From assembly GCA_032718475.1 (NCBI GenBank), contig JAUCBJ010000166.1:1-64000 (forward strand): a stretch of 64,000 nucleotides of DNA. The letters are read 5' to 3'. The notes under the pieces were generated by a model, which was given only the letters and a program-made list of their open reading frames with translations, searched no databases and had not been told where the DNA came from. Positions 1-11,239 of the stretch are shown here, piece by piece. The position numbers and the translations under genes are program-made. Numbering within the stretch: the first letter of the stretch is position 1; every line of letters starts with the position of its first letter. The DNA comes from Nemertoderma westbladi. Taxonomy: Eukaryota; Xenacoelomorpha; Nemertodermatida; Nemertodermatidae.

Positions 1-720
1 TGATAATGCGATCAGACATTTCCTGAGGACTTTAAAAGTTAAATGTGAATATGTTGGTATTCTTCGAGTTAACAAAAAGACCAACAATGAACCGAGGAGC
101 CGTTGGGCTCCTAGTGATTCTGCGATTACTTCTAAGTCATCAGCAAAGTCTAGTGTTAGGTTCTGGAGCTGGATTTCCTCGCCTTCTGGAGCCAGTAGGC
201 GGAGTTACCCATCATCATTATGGAGATTTAAGGATATATATATTTTTTTATTGACAAAAGAAATATTAAACGTCACAGATTGATTAACATATTGAATAAT
301 AACAATTACACAAAAAACCCTTCTTTAGTCCGAATGATATTACAGATCTTATATCCTATAGCACAAAAGAGAAAGAAAGAAATATGCCTACTGTATAATG
401 AATATTACTCGGAAAAAGTTCAGTACTTCATAAAGAAACTCACAAACGACTCTAGGCGATGTACTGAATCGCAATGAAGGACATGCCAAATACATATTCA
501 ACCTCAATTATAAATAAGAATTGTGCAAGTGTATCACCCTGGAGAACCCCCCTAACACTTCAAATGGTTCTGTGTCACCATCAATGGTAGACACAAATGT
601 CGTCGAACCATTGATCTGATTGCTGCAGTAATTTCATCGGAATCCCATGTAATGAAAGTATGCTGAACATAAGTGAGCGAGTCAACAAAGATAGCAGCCA
701 GATGTCAAATAAAACAATTA
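1..720 (-). pseudogene. Broken LINE reverse transcriptase fragment
   Basis: Reading the minus strand in shifting frames recovers pieces of a non-LTR retrotransposon RT. Around 500-560 there is the palm-domain run GVLQGDTLAQFLFII, preceded by VSTIDGDTEPFEV in another frame. Around 90-160 there is DFADDLEVIAESL, the F/YADD catalytic box, followed by VGLFVNSKNTNIFTFNF, which resembles the lysine-rich segment after that box. The stretch 240-480 between the two blocks carries no recognisable RT and looks like an insertion or decayed sequence. Stops and frameshifts separate every block, so the copy is dead. The fragment runs off the left edge. The plus-strand open frame over 2-283 is a shadow of this copy. 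Confidence 0.6.
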
Positions 721-967
721 ATTATAAGGGGAAATTGAAAAAAATTCTTCATATATAAAATGACTGTAAAATTTTGACCGCAATACCTGGTATTCTTCAC
801 ATGATAGGTCTATTTTGCTGCAAAGGCTCGTTTAGAAAATTTAAATATGGAGTGTATTATAGAGTGGCCATATCTTATATATATATCTTTATATAATATG
901 CCTATTAAAATATACCGTGTAAATGTCCTTGTGCCCTAATTATTGACAGGTTAATATAATGCTTTAG

Positions 968-1656
968 GTGTTGTTGCTGTGATTAGCCCAACATTCGACG
1001 CTCCGATTGTCTACAGCGCTTCTAGTAACTTCGGAATTCCTTTCATAGACATCAGCCCGTTTTATTTCAACGCGGAGATCACCCGCAACCTCAGAGTGAG
1101 TCTATATCCGGACCCTACGGTGCTGGACATGGCGCTCCACGACATCATCTCCCACTACGACTGGAAGGAATTCACTCTCATATGTGACAAAGTCGAGGAC
1201 CTTTACTTCGCCAGTGAATTGACCCACATGTCTATGGCTTCCAACATGAAGATGCGATTCGTTGAGATTCATAATAATTCACTTCCCGATATAATGAAAA
1301 AAGTGAAGAAGATTAAGGGTAAGAACATGTTGATAGCGACGAGGTTGACAACCACGCGAAGAATATTCGAGCAGCTGATGCGCTCCCAGATGCTTGTCGT
1401 CGGCTACCATTACATCTTCCTTGCCTTGGACGGCGAAGAGATCCGACTGAGAGAGTTTACCAACGATGACGTTAACATCACCGCGTTCTCCCTTATGCAC
1501 GAGGATTCCCCGATGTACGAAGCTCTGTACTACAAGTGGATGAGATTCTCTAACCAGACCATCCCCGAAGACCCTGACGAACGACTGATCTCCCTTGACG
1601 ACGCCCTCCTTCACGACGCTGTGTACACAGTCGCCCACGGACTAGATGTTACTAAG
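968..1656 (+). CDS. iGluR exon: amino-terminal domain
   Basis: Acceptor tgctttag before 968 and donor AAG|gtaaga after 1656. It begins with two bases of a split codon and then reads [19 protein letters not shown], the point where LIVBP-like domains of iGluRs carry their first nucleotide-fold turn. [20 protein letters not shown] and [13 protein letters not shown] match the helix-strand pair typical of kainate and AMPA subunits. It encodes residues 1-229 of the visible protein. Confidence 0.88.
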
Positions 1657-4600
1657 GTAAGATGATTTTATAATATATTGAATGCCCTAGTTACAGTCAA
1701 TATTTAGCGTATCGTAATTTTTTTCTGTACAATAATCTCTAAGGAAGGCGTATATTGCATAAAAACATAAACAATATATACATATAAACACGTTCGTGGG
1801 GCCTTCGCGCAGCACGAGGCCCAGTTATGAGATACAAATTGAAATCGAGCGACTGTATCACAAAATCAGTATTTAACTTTATAAATTTGTAAAATTTAGC
1901 ACCACCAATCAATCAAAGAAAGGGGGACAGTACGTGTTCAGCCCTTTTAATCTGCACCCCCACCCCCCCCCCCCCCCCCCCCCCACCCTTCCCACCCACC
2001 AATACATAACCGCGACATCTACCACCCACGGAAGGGTAGCACGAACTTATTTCCAATCGCACGTTCAATATGCGAAGCCAGGTGGTTTATAGGAATATAA
2101 TCTACGCAGTACTAAATACAGTCAATGCAGTAATGAATGATATTCAGATAATTTATTTAATATACTGTTAATGCCTCTGAAAACTTAGACAATTAAAATA
2201 CACTAAAATCCCATCAAAAAATAATAAGCCTAATATTTTGAGAAATAAACAATGTTGGATATAAGCCTTCTGCAGTGGTAATCTTATTGACTGACAATCA
2301 TTAAATGAGATTTGTCTATTACCTGAGACTAAAGAACAGCCAACTTGCATGTTGGCCAATAAATGAGCAGTATTTAATGAGAATCAATTTTTTATGCCGT
2401 TTTAATTACTTTGGATCAATTAAAGACACAATTATTAAAGAAAATCACTTGAACTAATTAAAAACTATAATAGAATGGGGTATGTGGATTACATCTGTAT
2501 AATTTTTAAGTATAATTATTGAAGTCTTATACTGTAAAACAATTAATTTCCTTTAACAGGCAGGTTGAAAGTGCTGTTTTTACCGTAATCAATTTAATTA
2601 ACTAATTAACTGCTATTAACTGCTATTATCTTAGTTTCTCGAAGGCCACACGAAAATTCAACTTGGAAAATTTCTAAACTTTTGCCAAACAACATGTGTA
2701 CCAAGTTTGGATAGATTTCATCGAAGATTGGCCGAGTTATTAACGTTTAAAATTGAACACTGCAAAAAAAGCGACAGAACGACAGAACGACAGGTTGATT
2801 AATGGTACCACTACGCTAAGGCTCACTCACTTCTTGTCTCTCCCCACAAGGATGAGGATTATCTTCAATCACTATATAAATCTGAGGTGCTATGGGCGGT
2901 TTGTTGTTATTTATTATTTTATTCTGTAGGACTTAATTGGTGCACCCGAGCCTGTAAACTGTACCAATCCAAGGGAATGGTCTAGCGGTATCACTTTCTT
3001 CAACTATCTCGTCGATGTTTACTTCCAAGGGCTCACTAATGTCGTCAAGTTCGATAGCAGAAACCGCAGGGATAACATGACCATGGATGTTCTTTGGCAC
3101 GAGCATGGACATTGGGACATTGTCGGGCAGTGGGATTCAGTTTCTCGCTATACTAAAAAGGAAACACACGCGGAATCGGAGGTAGGTTGTTAGCAGCTTT
3201 ATTGTCAGCAATATGACGTATTACATTCCACCGTCATGTTCAGCATTTTCACATAAATTATAACCTATGAAAAACTTTTCGTTGTGAATAACGCACATAA
3301 CTATTATTGAATTACATTAAAATTTCCCCAGGCGAAGATTCTGCTGCAAAATACTACTTTAAGAATTACGACAATAATTGCGAAGAAATTCTTCGAAGAG
3401 AAAACAGTAACCGATGACGGAGTTCACTTGGAAGGCAATGATAGATTCACCGGATTCCTTGTGAAATTTTTACTCAAAATGAAAGAAACTGTGGAACGAC
3501 AGCTGGCCGAATCCGGAGACAATACAGTTTCCTTCAATTACACATTTCATCTTGTTAAGGTAATTGAAGAATTTAAACGCTTCTTTCACGTAGGTGTGTT
3601 GCGTGGTAGGCCTACTATCTTATGATGACATCAACTTCTTTCTACGTAGTTTTATTATATTTTATACCAAATGTGTTCATTGTGTCAAGTAAAATGGACC
3701 CATCAGACTCTATACAAAATTTGAGGTGTTTCATTAGTCTCCCCTAGCCTTACACTTGAACAGAGCACCCTCCGCTTTGCAGGACATTGCATTGCTTTCG
3801 CCACAAGGACCAGCCAGTGCATAATCATGTGTTTTGGCAGCCTTATGGAACGAATAAGCATGGTGGACAGCCCATGACTTCTTTGAGACGCATCTTATCT
3901 TATAGGACACTGGCATTGAAGATGTGGATGATCTAGCAATTGTCATTGGTTGTAGGGAGTTGCGGCGGCGCAATTTTTTCGACAAGGCGGCACATCATTC
4001 TTAATATATATATGTAATATATATAATGCACCTGTAATGCAGCATGCTGATAGTAGTTGTAGTAGTAGGTGTTGAAGTGGTTCAGTGTATTGGATCTTGT
4101 GGCCGTAAATACGGGTGAAGATATTATTCCTTGAAATTTCCTTGAAAAAAACATTTTTCCGGAAAACTCACATCCCTAGTAATGAACTTGCCTTATTATA
4201 TTTTTCAAGGACAATACATACGGTAATTACAATAAAACCTCGGGAAAATGGAACGGGATGATTGGCGAAGTGATGTACGATGAAGCAGATATCGCGGTGG
4301 CGCCGCTAACAATATCCTACGTCCGACAGGAGGTCGTCGACTTTACTCAGCCCTACATGACTATCGGTAACATGATGGTACTAAGAGTGCAGGCACTCAA
4401 TTCAACTGGTTAGTATTAGAACTTCATTATATCCAACTATCCATTCATGGCCAGCTCCATATCAGTTGTTTACCCGGTACTTATTAGTGGAGTGGTAACA
4501 GCTCCATCTCAGTTGTATACCCGGTACTTATTAGTGGAGTGGTAACAGCTCCATCTCAGTTGTATACCCGGTACTAATTGTGGAGTGCTAACAGCTCCAT

Positions 4601-7600
4601 ATCAGTTGTATACCCGGTACTTATTAGTGGAGTGGTAACAGCTCCATCTCAGTTGTATACCCGGTACTTATTAGTGGAGTGGTAACAGCTCCATATCAGT
4701 TGTATACCCGGTACTTATTAGTGGAGTGCTAACAGCTCCATATCAGTTGTATACCCGGTACATATATCTATTTACATGCTTGTGTGTAAAGTAGCACTTT
4801 ACAGTGTGATGATCCGAGTGGCTTTGTTACACGAACGAACGTTAGCCTATCTGGCTGTCAGGCAAATTTCCACCTATTGTTTACGTGGTATCCAATGACG
4901 GCGTTAAGTAATGTCCCCTTAGTCGACATTACTTAACGCCGTCATGGGTTACCACGTAAACAATAACACAAAATACAATACTAAATGTACAGGCCAATAC
5001 AATGCTGTAATGTCCTCTAAAGTTGTAAAGTGCTAAATAACAACTCGCTGTTAATACTAACGGCGTTGAGTAATGTTACTATTTGGGAATAAAATCTTTA
5101 ATACAACCGAACCGTTATGAATTTTTGTTAAATACCTAGATTTGCATGAGTGAAATAATTTTCCAGAACGTTTTTTTTTATCACATATCTATTGTCGGTT
5201 GGGTTTGTTCATATTTCACCCAAAGCGTGTTCTAAACAGTAGGCGTGCAGCCGGAAGTTACTAGCTATCGTGAGGGTAATCATTACATAGTTAAGTTTCA
5301 TGTTTCATGTAAGTTCAAAATAAATGTAAGGGGGGGGGGGGGGGGGGGGGGGCCTTGTTAATGCCCAAAAAATAAGACTATAAAATTATATTTTGCGGAT
5401 CATATGTTTAGTCATGGATTTTGCGTAATATTTCATAACACAAAAGGAACAGTAGGGAAGAGTAGGGAAGAGTAAGTAGCAAATTAGTGATGTTCCAGAA
5501 TAATTTAATTAAATTCGCAATAAGCTGTGATTCAATGGGAAATGAGTAATATTTACCCAGGCGTGTTACACATTAATTGCTATATCCATGGACTTCTAGA
5601 ATATAATTTATACGGTATAGGTATAAAATAATATTCTAAAGGTATAAATTAATATTCTAGAAGTCGATACTCTATCTCAGTAACTAGACGTCGCACCAAA
5701 TTTTTAAATATATAAAAAAATTACCGATTTAATGTAACTGAGGCAAAAAAATTGTATGTATACCGTAATTCACTGCAGGGAAATATACTAATTTCCATTG
5801 CTTTTAGCAAAGATTTTTCACATAATAAAATTGGGATTACTGTATTGAATTTAGGTGTAATTAATTAATTTATTTGTTTTAATTTAAAAATCACAACAGT
5901 TTATCATATGGCTGGGAATTTTTTGGGAATAAGTTTCTTTGAGGTTGACAAATGACAAATCTGATGGGCTGGGTTACATACCTCCGTTTTGTAGAGAAGT
6001 AGGGCCTAGTGTTAATAAGCTTCCCATTTTTTACCAGCCAAAATGGTAGTAAAAATGTTGAATTTATTTATACAAACTTCCGTTGCTCTGGAAACTAAAT
6101 TGGTAACATGTAGTAGAGCATAGTTAATTCAACCGATAGATAGATAGATAGATAGATTTATTTATACATTATGTAAAAACAATAACAAATACACCAAACA
6201 ATGTACCGGTATAAAGGTATTGTCCAACATAACATATAGGATTACCCCTAAAGCTTTGCAGCTTATTTCCAAGGGGGTCCTTTATGTTACTTGGTTACAA
6301 ATACAATATTACACTACGCTAACCTAAAACCAATATAAAACGTAATTACACTATGTACATGTACAACTTTACCGAGAGCGTGACAATGCCCGACTCAACG
6401 ATAAAGATGTAATGTACAGAACAATTTATTATAAAACGTAATTACAGTATAAATAGTAAATAATTAATAAACTAATAACTTACTGTAGGACTATTGTACC
6501 TATTTTTACATTGCACACGGAGATGAGATTTAACTGCAGATTTAAAAGAATGTTGATTATTTAGGTTTTTAATTTCATTAGGCAGATCGTTCCAATTTTT
6601 AATGCCGTTAAAAAAGAAAGTATCAGATTCAAAGGATTTACAATTCGGGAGGTAGAAGTTTGAAGCACTAGCTCTGGTACTGTAAGAGTGTGTATCGCGT
6701 ACTCTGTTGAATTTTTGTTTTAGGTAATTGGGACATTTACCATTATACACTTTATGCACATGGTTAAGGCGTAGCTGCTTAACTCTACTATCTAAGTTAA
6801 GTAGTCCAGATTCAGAAAAGTCATCTGGAGTTAGGTGGTGCCTAGGTTTGTAGTCTTTAATAAATCGTACTACTTTATTCTGAGCAACTTGTAATTTACA
6901 TTTAAGCTGTTTGGTTAAGCCTTCATACCAAGAAGAGCATGCATAGTCCATGTGGCACTGTATTAAAGAAGAGCAAAGTAACTTGCGGGAGTCGGTGTTC
7001 AAACTATTTTTATTTCTGTATAGAAACCTAAGCCTACTGTTAACTTTCGAGAAAATATTTTTCACTGTACTTTCTCCTGATAAGCAGTTATCCAATGTGG
7101 CGCCTAAATATTTAACTTCCTTTTTATTTTCAATCTTATGTCCATTACTAGTGACTTCAAACTTAGTTACCTTCTTTAACTTTCTTTTGGAACCAAACAA
7201 AATACTTTCAGTTTTACCGTAGTGAATGGATAGCTTATTATCAACCAACCACTCATTACAGGATTCTAGAACTGCACTTAACTTTTGGGAAATATGGATA
7301 GGATCTTTATGAGAGAAAATAAGAGCACTGTCGTCGGCATATAAAATGAGTTTAAAATCGGGATCTATACTACTTATCATATCATTTACATAGCATACAA
7401 AAAGCAGAGGACCTAATATACTACCTTGCGGTACACCACAGGTAATCTCTTGTACAGTAGACAGCGATTTGCTAATGACTACAGTTTGACCTCTGTCTGA
7501 CAGGTAGGACTTGAACCAGTCTACAGAACCTACACCCATCAGGCCTAACTTACCAAGCAGAATTTCGTGATCTACAGTATCGAAAGCCTTTTGTAGGTCC

Positions 7601-10600
7601 AACATTACCATACCAGTATATAAACCCTTTGCGTTATTACATCTAATTGTATCAGTTAAGTTAATAAGGCAGGTGTCTGTAGAATATGATTTACGAAAAC
7701 CGGACTGAAGTTCATAGATAAGATTTAGCCTACTAAGATGTGCTTCCAGCTGTAGAAAAACATAACGTTCTAGAATTTTAGATACAATACTTAAGATACT
7801 AACAGGTCTGTAATTACAGGGTTCTACTTTACTATTCTTTTTATACAGAGGAACAACCTTAGCTAATTTCAGTTCGTCTGGTACTACATTATCTACGATA
7901 GAGTAATTAATAATAAAAGTAATAGGCACTTTAAGTACTTCAGCACCATCCTTAAGAAAACGGGCAGGTATTAGATCTAGACCGGTACTTTTTGAGGCTG
8001 ATAGGCTAAGTAGATTTTTAAAAACGAAATCCTCAGAAACGGGTTTTAAAAATAACTTTTCTGAATTTTGTAACTTTTCTAAATAAAAATTATTTAGAGT
8101 TTCGGACCCTATACTATATTTATTACTTGATAACGGTAATTTCTTAACTAAATTAGAGGCAACATTAGTAAAATAATTATTAAATGAATTACTAACTAGA
8201 GTATGATCATGAATCAGCTCACCGTTATCTTGCAGAACAATATTCGATTTAGATTTAAGGTTTTTATAACCTAAAGATTTTAGGGTAGACCATAGACTTT
8301 TAGGATTATCTTTATTCTCACTTATTTTGTTGTACAAATATTCAGATTTAGCTTTTTTTATTTCCCGTTGGACAAGGTTTCTATATTTGCAGTAATTATT
8401 ATAATCAGCTAAAACACGGTATTTCCTAAATTTATACAAATAGTTATCTCTTTCTCTGATATTACTAAGAATACCCGAGCTCATCCAGGGCTCAGTGCGT
8501 TGTTTAAGACTAATTTCTTTAATTGGTGCTACAGTATTAAGTGCCTTTAAAAATATATCTTTAAAAACAGTGTACGCAAGGTTAATGTCAGCGGCCTTAA
8601 AACAGGGTTCCCAGTCAGAATTAACTAACAAACTTAAAAAGCGTTCCTTGCTGTAATTTTTCATAGACCTAACTGTTACTGTTTTATGATCCCCGAAAAA
8701 ATATTTTTGTGTCTTTCTTGTGCAAAAAACTATAAAATGATCGCTTAGACCTATAGGTAAAACCCCAGGTCCCCGGTCATTGAACTAAAGTTTGTCTCCT
8801 CCAAGTTTGAAGAAAACTCCACCAATTAGTTGCTTTGTTGCTAAGTAAGATATGCAATATGTCAATTTTGTAAAATATGTAACTTTTTTCCATCATAGTT
8901 TTTTGAAATGTTTTTGAGATTGGGTTGTTGATAATGTTTCTTAAAAGCAAAAAGTTCGGCAATGATTTTAAATAAAATATTATACTGTTGTGAGACGACA
9001 AGGTGAGGAAATATCAAGGTGTATTTCGTATCGCTACGCGCAGATTAAGTTTATTTAATGATAACAAGATAATTAATAATAACGTAGGTTGTTAGACGTC
9101 AGTATCAGTACTGCAGTAATACTAATAGGTACAGACATACAGCAGTACAGCAGAAAGTGTTAATACCGCGGTACAGCCGAATATGAAAGTATGTTAATTA
9201 GATAGATAGTTGTATGTGTAGGCTACGAGTATGGTAATTAGTAGTGATATCCTCACATACCGTGTGCTATTCGAATCAACCCCCAGCCATGGCCCCAACC
9301 CCCCAGTAACATCCTTTCCAATAATTTAACTCATTAATTAATAATATTTTAGGTATATTCTCCTTCACTAAGCCGTTGAACGAAGTTGTTTGGGGAGGCA
9401 TCGGTATTAGTTTTCTTATAATGAGCTCCTGTATATTTATTCTGGGGAGAATGAGTCCCTACGAGTGGTACAACCCGCACCCGTGCGACCCAAATACCAA
9501 CACAATCACCAACGATTTCTCATTGGGTTTGTTACTAATCACATTTTTTGCTATTCGATATTGTAACCACAATATTTAAATTGAAACTCGAATTTTTTTT
9601 ACAGATAGGTTTTAGCTACATTTTACCACTTTAGGCATGCTTCCAAGTTCTGATTCAAGGATAACTATTTATTATTCAATATAAAATAAATATAGCTCAT
9701 TAATTTACGCAGATCCGACCGATATGTTTAATTTGCCATGTTTGTGTGTTACTATCTATCTTCTAGGTAACTCAACGTGGTTCCAGATCGGTTCGCTAAT
9801 GCAACAGGGTTCCGAGATATCTCCGAGAGCAATGAGCACGCGACTGATGACTATATTCTGGTGGTTCTTTACTCTTATTGTCATCTCTTCCTACACGGCC
9901 AACTTGGCGGCATTTCTTACAATAACCAAATTAGAGAAACCAATACAAACAGTCAAAGAGTTACTTAACCAGGTCTATAAATATACATTATTACAATTAA
10001 TAAATTTACCCGCACCCTGATCTGTGTTTAATTCACCAACATAATAATTATTACCGAAGAAGTTTACATGATTAAAATCGAGATATTAATGCAGGTATTA
10101 GAGTTTGTTCGGACCTACAAATATATAGACATGACTTCAGGGTTACATAGCATAGATGTCCACAAACTCAATATTGAGATAGCGGACATGTATAAAACAT
10201 ACATACTAAGTAAAAAAAACAATGATTTAATGTCCTCTTAGGGGCTCCGTAGGTTGGCATGTCGCCGTTGATTTTTAATTTAATCAAATTGTTCAATTTG
10301 GGTGGGTTTGGAATAGCAGCAGACCAAATGGTCAAAAATTGTTCAAATATTTTTAAATATCAATGTAAATTGTAAGGAAAGTTCACGTCAAAATGCCCAG
10401 TCCGTTCCTTGAAAGTTTTAACCCGCCACCACTATGCAACTCCGCTGCGATTTAATGCAATGGTAGATTGATTGCGTGAGTGTGGAGTTTTTTTCTTATT
10501 CAACTTTTTATTTTATAGAAACTTCCTTATATTTTAGGATAAGTTTAAGTACGGGACTATGTGGGGCGGTTCAACTAAGACGTGGTTCGAACAGAACAGC

Positions 10601-11239
10601 ATGTCGCCGTACAAGGATCTCTGGGATAAAATAAAGGACGACGAATCCGCGTTTGTTGGAACCTACGAAGAGGGGATCAAAAGAGCGCAGGATGAGAATT
10701 ACGCATTCATCGGGGACAACGTAATGCTCCAAGCCTGGATTGTTGATAAATGCGAGCTGTCCACCGTCGGTAAAACTCTCAACAGTAAGAATTATGGTTT
10801 CGCCTTGAAGAAAAATAGTCCATACACCGGTGTCATTACTAATGCCATTCTCGACATGCAGTCAAAGAATGAAATATCCAAGTTGAAAAAGGAACATTGG
10901 AAGAAGCTCGACATATGCAAAGCCCAGGATGCGGGAAATAAGGCAAAGTCGCTGGATTCTGGGAGTATCGGCGGTATATTCTACGTGTTAGCTGGCGGCG
11001 TGCTCATAGGTATATTGGTATCTGTCGCCGAGTTCATCTGGCACGCGAAGAGGAACATGCCACCGGAGACGTCGGTATGTCGGGAGATGTGGAACGAGTT
11101 TCTGTTCGCTACGCGTTGTTCCAATAATCGACGTCCGGCCAGCGGTCCAGACTCACCCGTCGAGCCGCAGTCGCCACCCAATAAAACCCGACACACCCTG
11201 GACTACCCGGACGTCCCGGGGTACTCCACCCGGATATAG
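968..11239 (+). CDS. Ionotropic glutamate receptor, AMPA/kainate-type, 5' partial (7 exons)
   Basis: Ligand-gated cation channel subunit of the plasma membrane. Seven exons join in frame: 968-1656, 2930-3181, 3332-3559, 4210-4408, 9353-9526, 9767-9972 and 10538-11239, giving 815 residues and a stop. All introns are GT/AG and the phases agree (0,0,0,1,1,0). Order of domains: most of the amino-terminal domain, ligand-binding S1, M1, pore loop, M3 with [11 protein letters not shown]2, M4 and a short cytoplasmic tail. The signal peptide and first part of the amino-terminal domain must lie left of the window. The AMPA/kainate assignment rests on the PLT..YVR, MQQG..ISPR and WWFFTL motifs. A GluD- or Epsilon-type subunit cannot be excluded without a tree. 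A LINE sits in intron 4 and the stop codon lies in a minisatellite. Confidence 0.92.
1788..2848 (+). mobile_element. Complete copy of a GTGGGGC-ended non-autonomous element, with C22 tract
   Basis: It begins ACACGTTCGTGGGGCC and ends CTCTCCCCACA; the other copies listed below share these ends. The 5' module (to about 2096) contains the conserved poly(C) tract at 1963-1984 and ends in CCAGGTGGTTTATAGGAATA. The 3' module (about 2340-2848) contains TGTACCAAGTTTGGATAGAT and a short ACGACAGA repeat. No coding potential is seen. It lies in intron 1 of the visible receptor gene. Confidence 0.7.
2930..3181 (+). CDS. iGluR exon: end of amino-terminal domain
   Basis: Acceptor ttctgtag and donor GAG|gtaggt; 84 whole codons (residues 230-313). 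It reads [20 protein letters not shown], then a segment ending [17 protein letters not shown]. The VGxW motif near the end of this domain is typical of the family. The intron before it contains a complete copy of the interspersed repeat at 1788-2848. Confidence 0.85.
3332..3559 (+). CDS. iGluR exon: ligand-binding S1, first half
   Basis: Acceptor ttccccag and donor AAG|gtaatt; 76 codons (residues 314-389). [14 protein letters not shown] aligns with the LRVTTI strand that opens S1, and [13 protein letters not shown] with the GNDRYEGY segment. It ends with YTFHLVK, matching the strand before the usual DGxYG turn. Confidence 0.87.
4210..4408 (+). CDS. iGluR exon: S1 glutamate-binding core
   Basis: Acceptor tttttcaag and donor ACTG|gttagt (phase 1). 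Residues 390-455 read [27 protein letters not shown] and [17 protein letters not shown]. The PLTxxxxR motif keeps the threonine and the arginine that clamps the ligand alpha-carboxylate in AMPA and kainate receptors, so the S1 side of the pocket is intact. Confidence 0.93.
4452..4762 (+). repeat. 47-bp tandem repeat, about 7 copies
   Basis: Unit starts CAGCTCCATATCAGTTGTAT and contains ACCCGGTACTTATTAG. Copies begin at 4452, 4499, 4546, 4592, 4639, 4686 and 4733; the third is one base short. It lies in the large receptor intron, 44 bases after the donor. Confidence 0.9.
4876..4964. repeat. 40-bp-arm hairpin
   Basis: 4876-4915 is the near-perfect reverse complement of 4925-4964, with a 9-base loop. 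Core of the arm is GACGGCGTTAAGTAATGTC. A related GGCGTTGAGTAATGTTAC occurs at about 5064, so the arm may come from a dispersed sequence. Confidence 0.85.
4965..6133. other. Intron sequence without gene
   Basis: It contains a 23-base poly(G) run (5330-5352) and an inverted repeat with arms 5591-5613 and 5642-5665 (GACTTCTAGAATAT and its complement). Nothing coding was recognised. Confidence 0.6.
6134..8784 (-). mobile_element. 5'-truncated non-LTR retrotransposon (CR1/Jockey-like LINE)
   Basis: The 3' end is marked by a TAGA microsatellite at 6134-6156, a tail style seen in CR1/L2/Jockey-related LINEs. About 310 bases of 3' UTR separate it from the ORF stop. The ORF frame continues upstream of its first ATG to about 8775 with GLSDHFIV, the SDH motif that closes an APE endonuclease; the rest of the endonuclease and any ORF1 are missing. 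No convincing target-site duplication was found. It is inserted in the receptor intron in antisense orientation. Confidence 0.85.
6472..8664 (-). CDS. LINE reverse transcriptase, intact ORF
   Basis: Reverse transcriptase of a non-LTR retrotransposon, which copies element RNA at a nicked target. 730 residues with no stop or frameshift. Fingers and palm include [53 protein letters not shown] and [13 protein letters not shown]. The catalytic YADD is at residues 442-445 (7330-7341). The C-terminal part has W..G and YS.R segments usual in CR1/Jockey-like proteins. The listed ATG is only the first one in a frame that opens in the endonuclease, so the native start is missing. The undamaged frame implies a young insertion. 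Confidence 0.9.
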   Translation of the reverse strand: MKNYSKERFLSLLVNSDWEPCFKAADINLAYTVFKDIFLKALNTVAPIKEISLKQRTEPWMSSGILSNIRERDNYLYKFRKYRVLADYNNYCKYRNLVQREIKKAKSEYLYNKISENKDNPKSLWSTLKSLGYKNLKSKSNIVLQDNGELIHDHTLVSNSFNNYFTNVASNLVKKLPLSSNKYSIGSETLNNFYLEKLQNSEKLFLKPVSEDFVFKNLLSLSASKSTGLDLIPARFLKDGAEVLKVPITFIINYSIVDNVVPDELKLAKVVPLYKKNSKVEPCNYRPVSILSIVSKILERYVFLQLEAHLSRLNLIYELQSGFRKSYSTDTCLINLTDTIRCNNAKGLYTGMVMLDLQKAFDTVDHEILLGKLGLMGVGSVDWFKSYLSDRGQTVVISKSLSTVQEITCGVPQGSILGPLLFVCYVNDMISSIDPDFKLILYADDSALIFSHKDPIHISQKLSAVLESCNEWLVDNKLSIHYGKTESILFGSKRKLKKVTKFEVTSNGHKIENKKEVKYLGATLDNCLSGESTVKNIFSKVNSRLRFLYRNKNSLNTDSRKLLCSSLIQCHMDYACSSWYEGLTKQLKCKLQVAQNKVVRFIKDYKPRHHLTPDDFSESGLLNLDSRVKQLRLNHVHKVYNGKCPNYLKQKFNRVRDTHSYSTRASASNFYLPNCKSFESDTFFFNGIKNWNDLPNEIKNLNNQHSFKSAVKSHLRVQCKNRYNSPTVSY
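8785..9352. other. Intron sequence, no gene seen
   Basis: AT-rich flank of the LINE and intron up to the M1 exon. Short ATAGATAG and AGTACAGCAG repeats only. Confidence 0.5.
9353..9526 (+). CDS. iGluR exon: M1 and M1-M2 linker
   Basis: Acceptor aatattttag and donor TTGG|gtttgt (phase 1 on both sides). It reads [20 protein letters not shown], then a hydrophobic stretch and [10 protein letters not shown], matching the FLDPLAYEIW...SPYEWH region. The intron before it is about 4.9 kb, the longest here, and contains the LINE. Confidence 0.92.
9767..9972 (+). CDS. iGluR exon: pore loop and M3 gate
   Basis: Acceptor tatcttctag and donor CAG|gtctat. It reads [20 protein letters not shown], then [20 protein letters not shown]. 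Glutamine (CAA, 9802-9804) occupies the Q/R site, so the genomic form predicts a calcium-permeable channel if it forms AMPA/kainate-like pores. SYTANLAAF is the invariant gate motif of iGluRs. Confidence 0.95.
9973..10537. other. Intron sequence, no gene seen
   Basis: Intron between the pore exon and the S2/M4 exon. No repeat or coding signal recognised. Confidence 0.5.
10538..11239 (+). CDS. iGluR terminal exon: S2, M4 and minisatellite-encoded tail
   Basis: Acceptor atattttag. Residues 583-815. GGSTKTWF keeps the Ser-Thr pair that contacts the ligand. [10 protein letters not shown] has Asp at 10715-10717 where AMPA and kainate subunits have Glu. [12 protein letters not shown] matches the S2 hinge strand. 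M4 is [20 protein letters not shown]. The tail is proline- and serine-rich and its last 14 codons (LDYPDVPG then YSTRI and TAG) are the first unit of the 41-bp array that follows. STRI fits a class I PDZ ligand (S/T-x-hydrophobic). Confidence 0.9.
   Translation, partial: DKFKYGTMWGGSTKTWFEQNSMSPYKDLWDKIKDDESAFVGTYEEGIKRAQDENYAFIGDNVMLQAWIVDKCELSTVGKTLNSKNYGFALKKNSPYTGVITNAILDMQSKNEISKLKKEHWKKLDICKAQDAGNKAKSLDSGSIGGIFYVLAGGVLIGILVSVAEFIWHAKRNMPPETSVCREMWNEFLFATRCSNNRRPASGPDSPVEPQSPPNKTRHTLDYPDVPGYSTRI

Noticed and set aside
6118-8795. Target-site duplication for the LINE (ATTCAAC versus ATTGAAC)
   Set aside because: Short, with a mismatch, and not placed exactly at the element ends.
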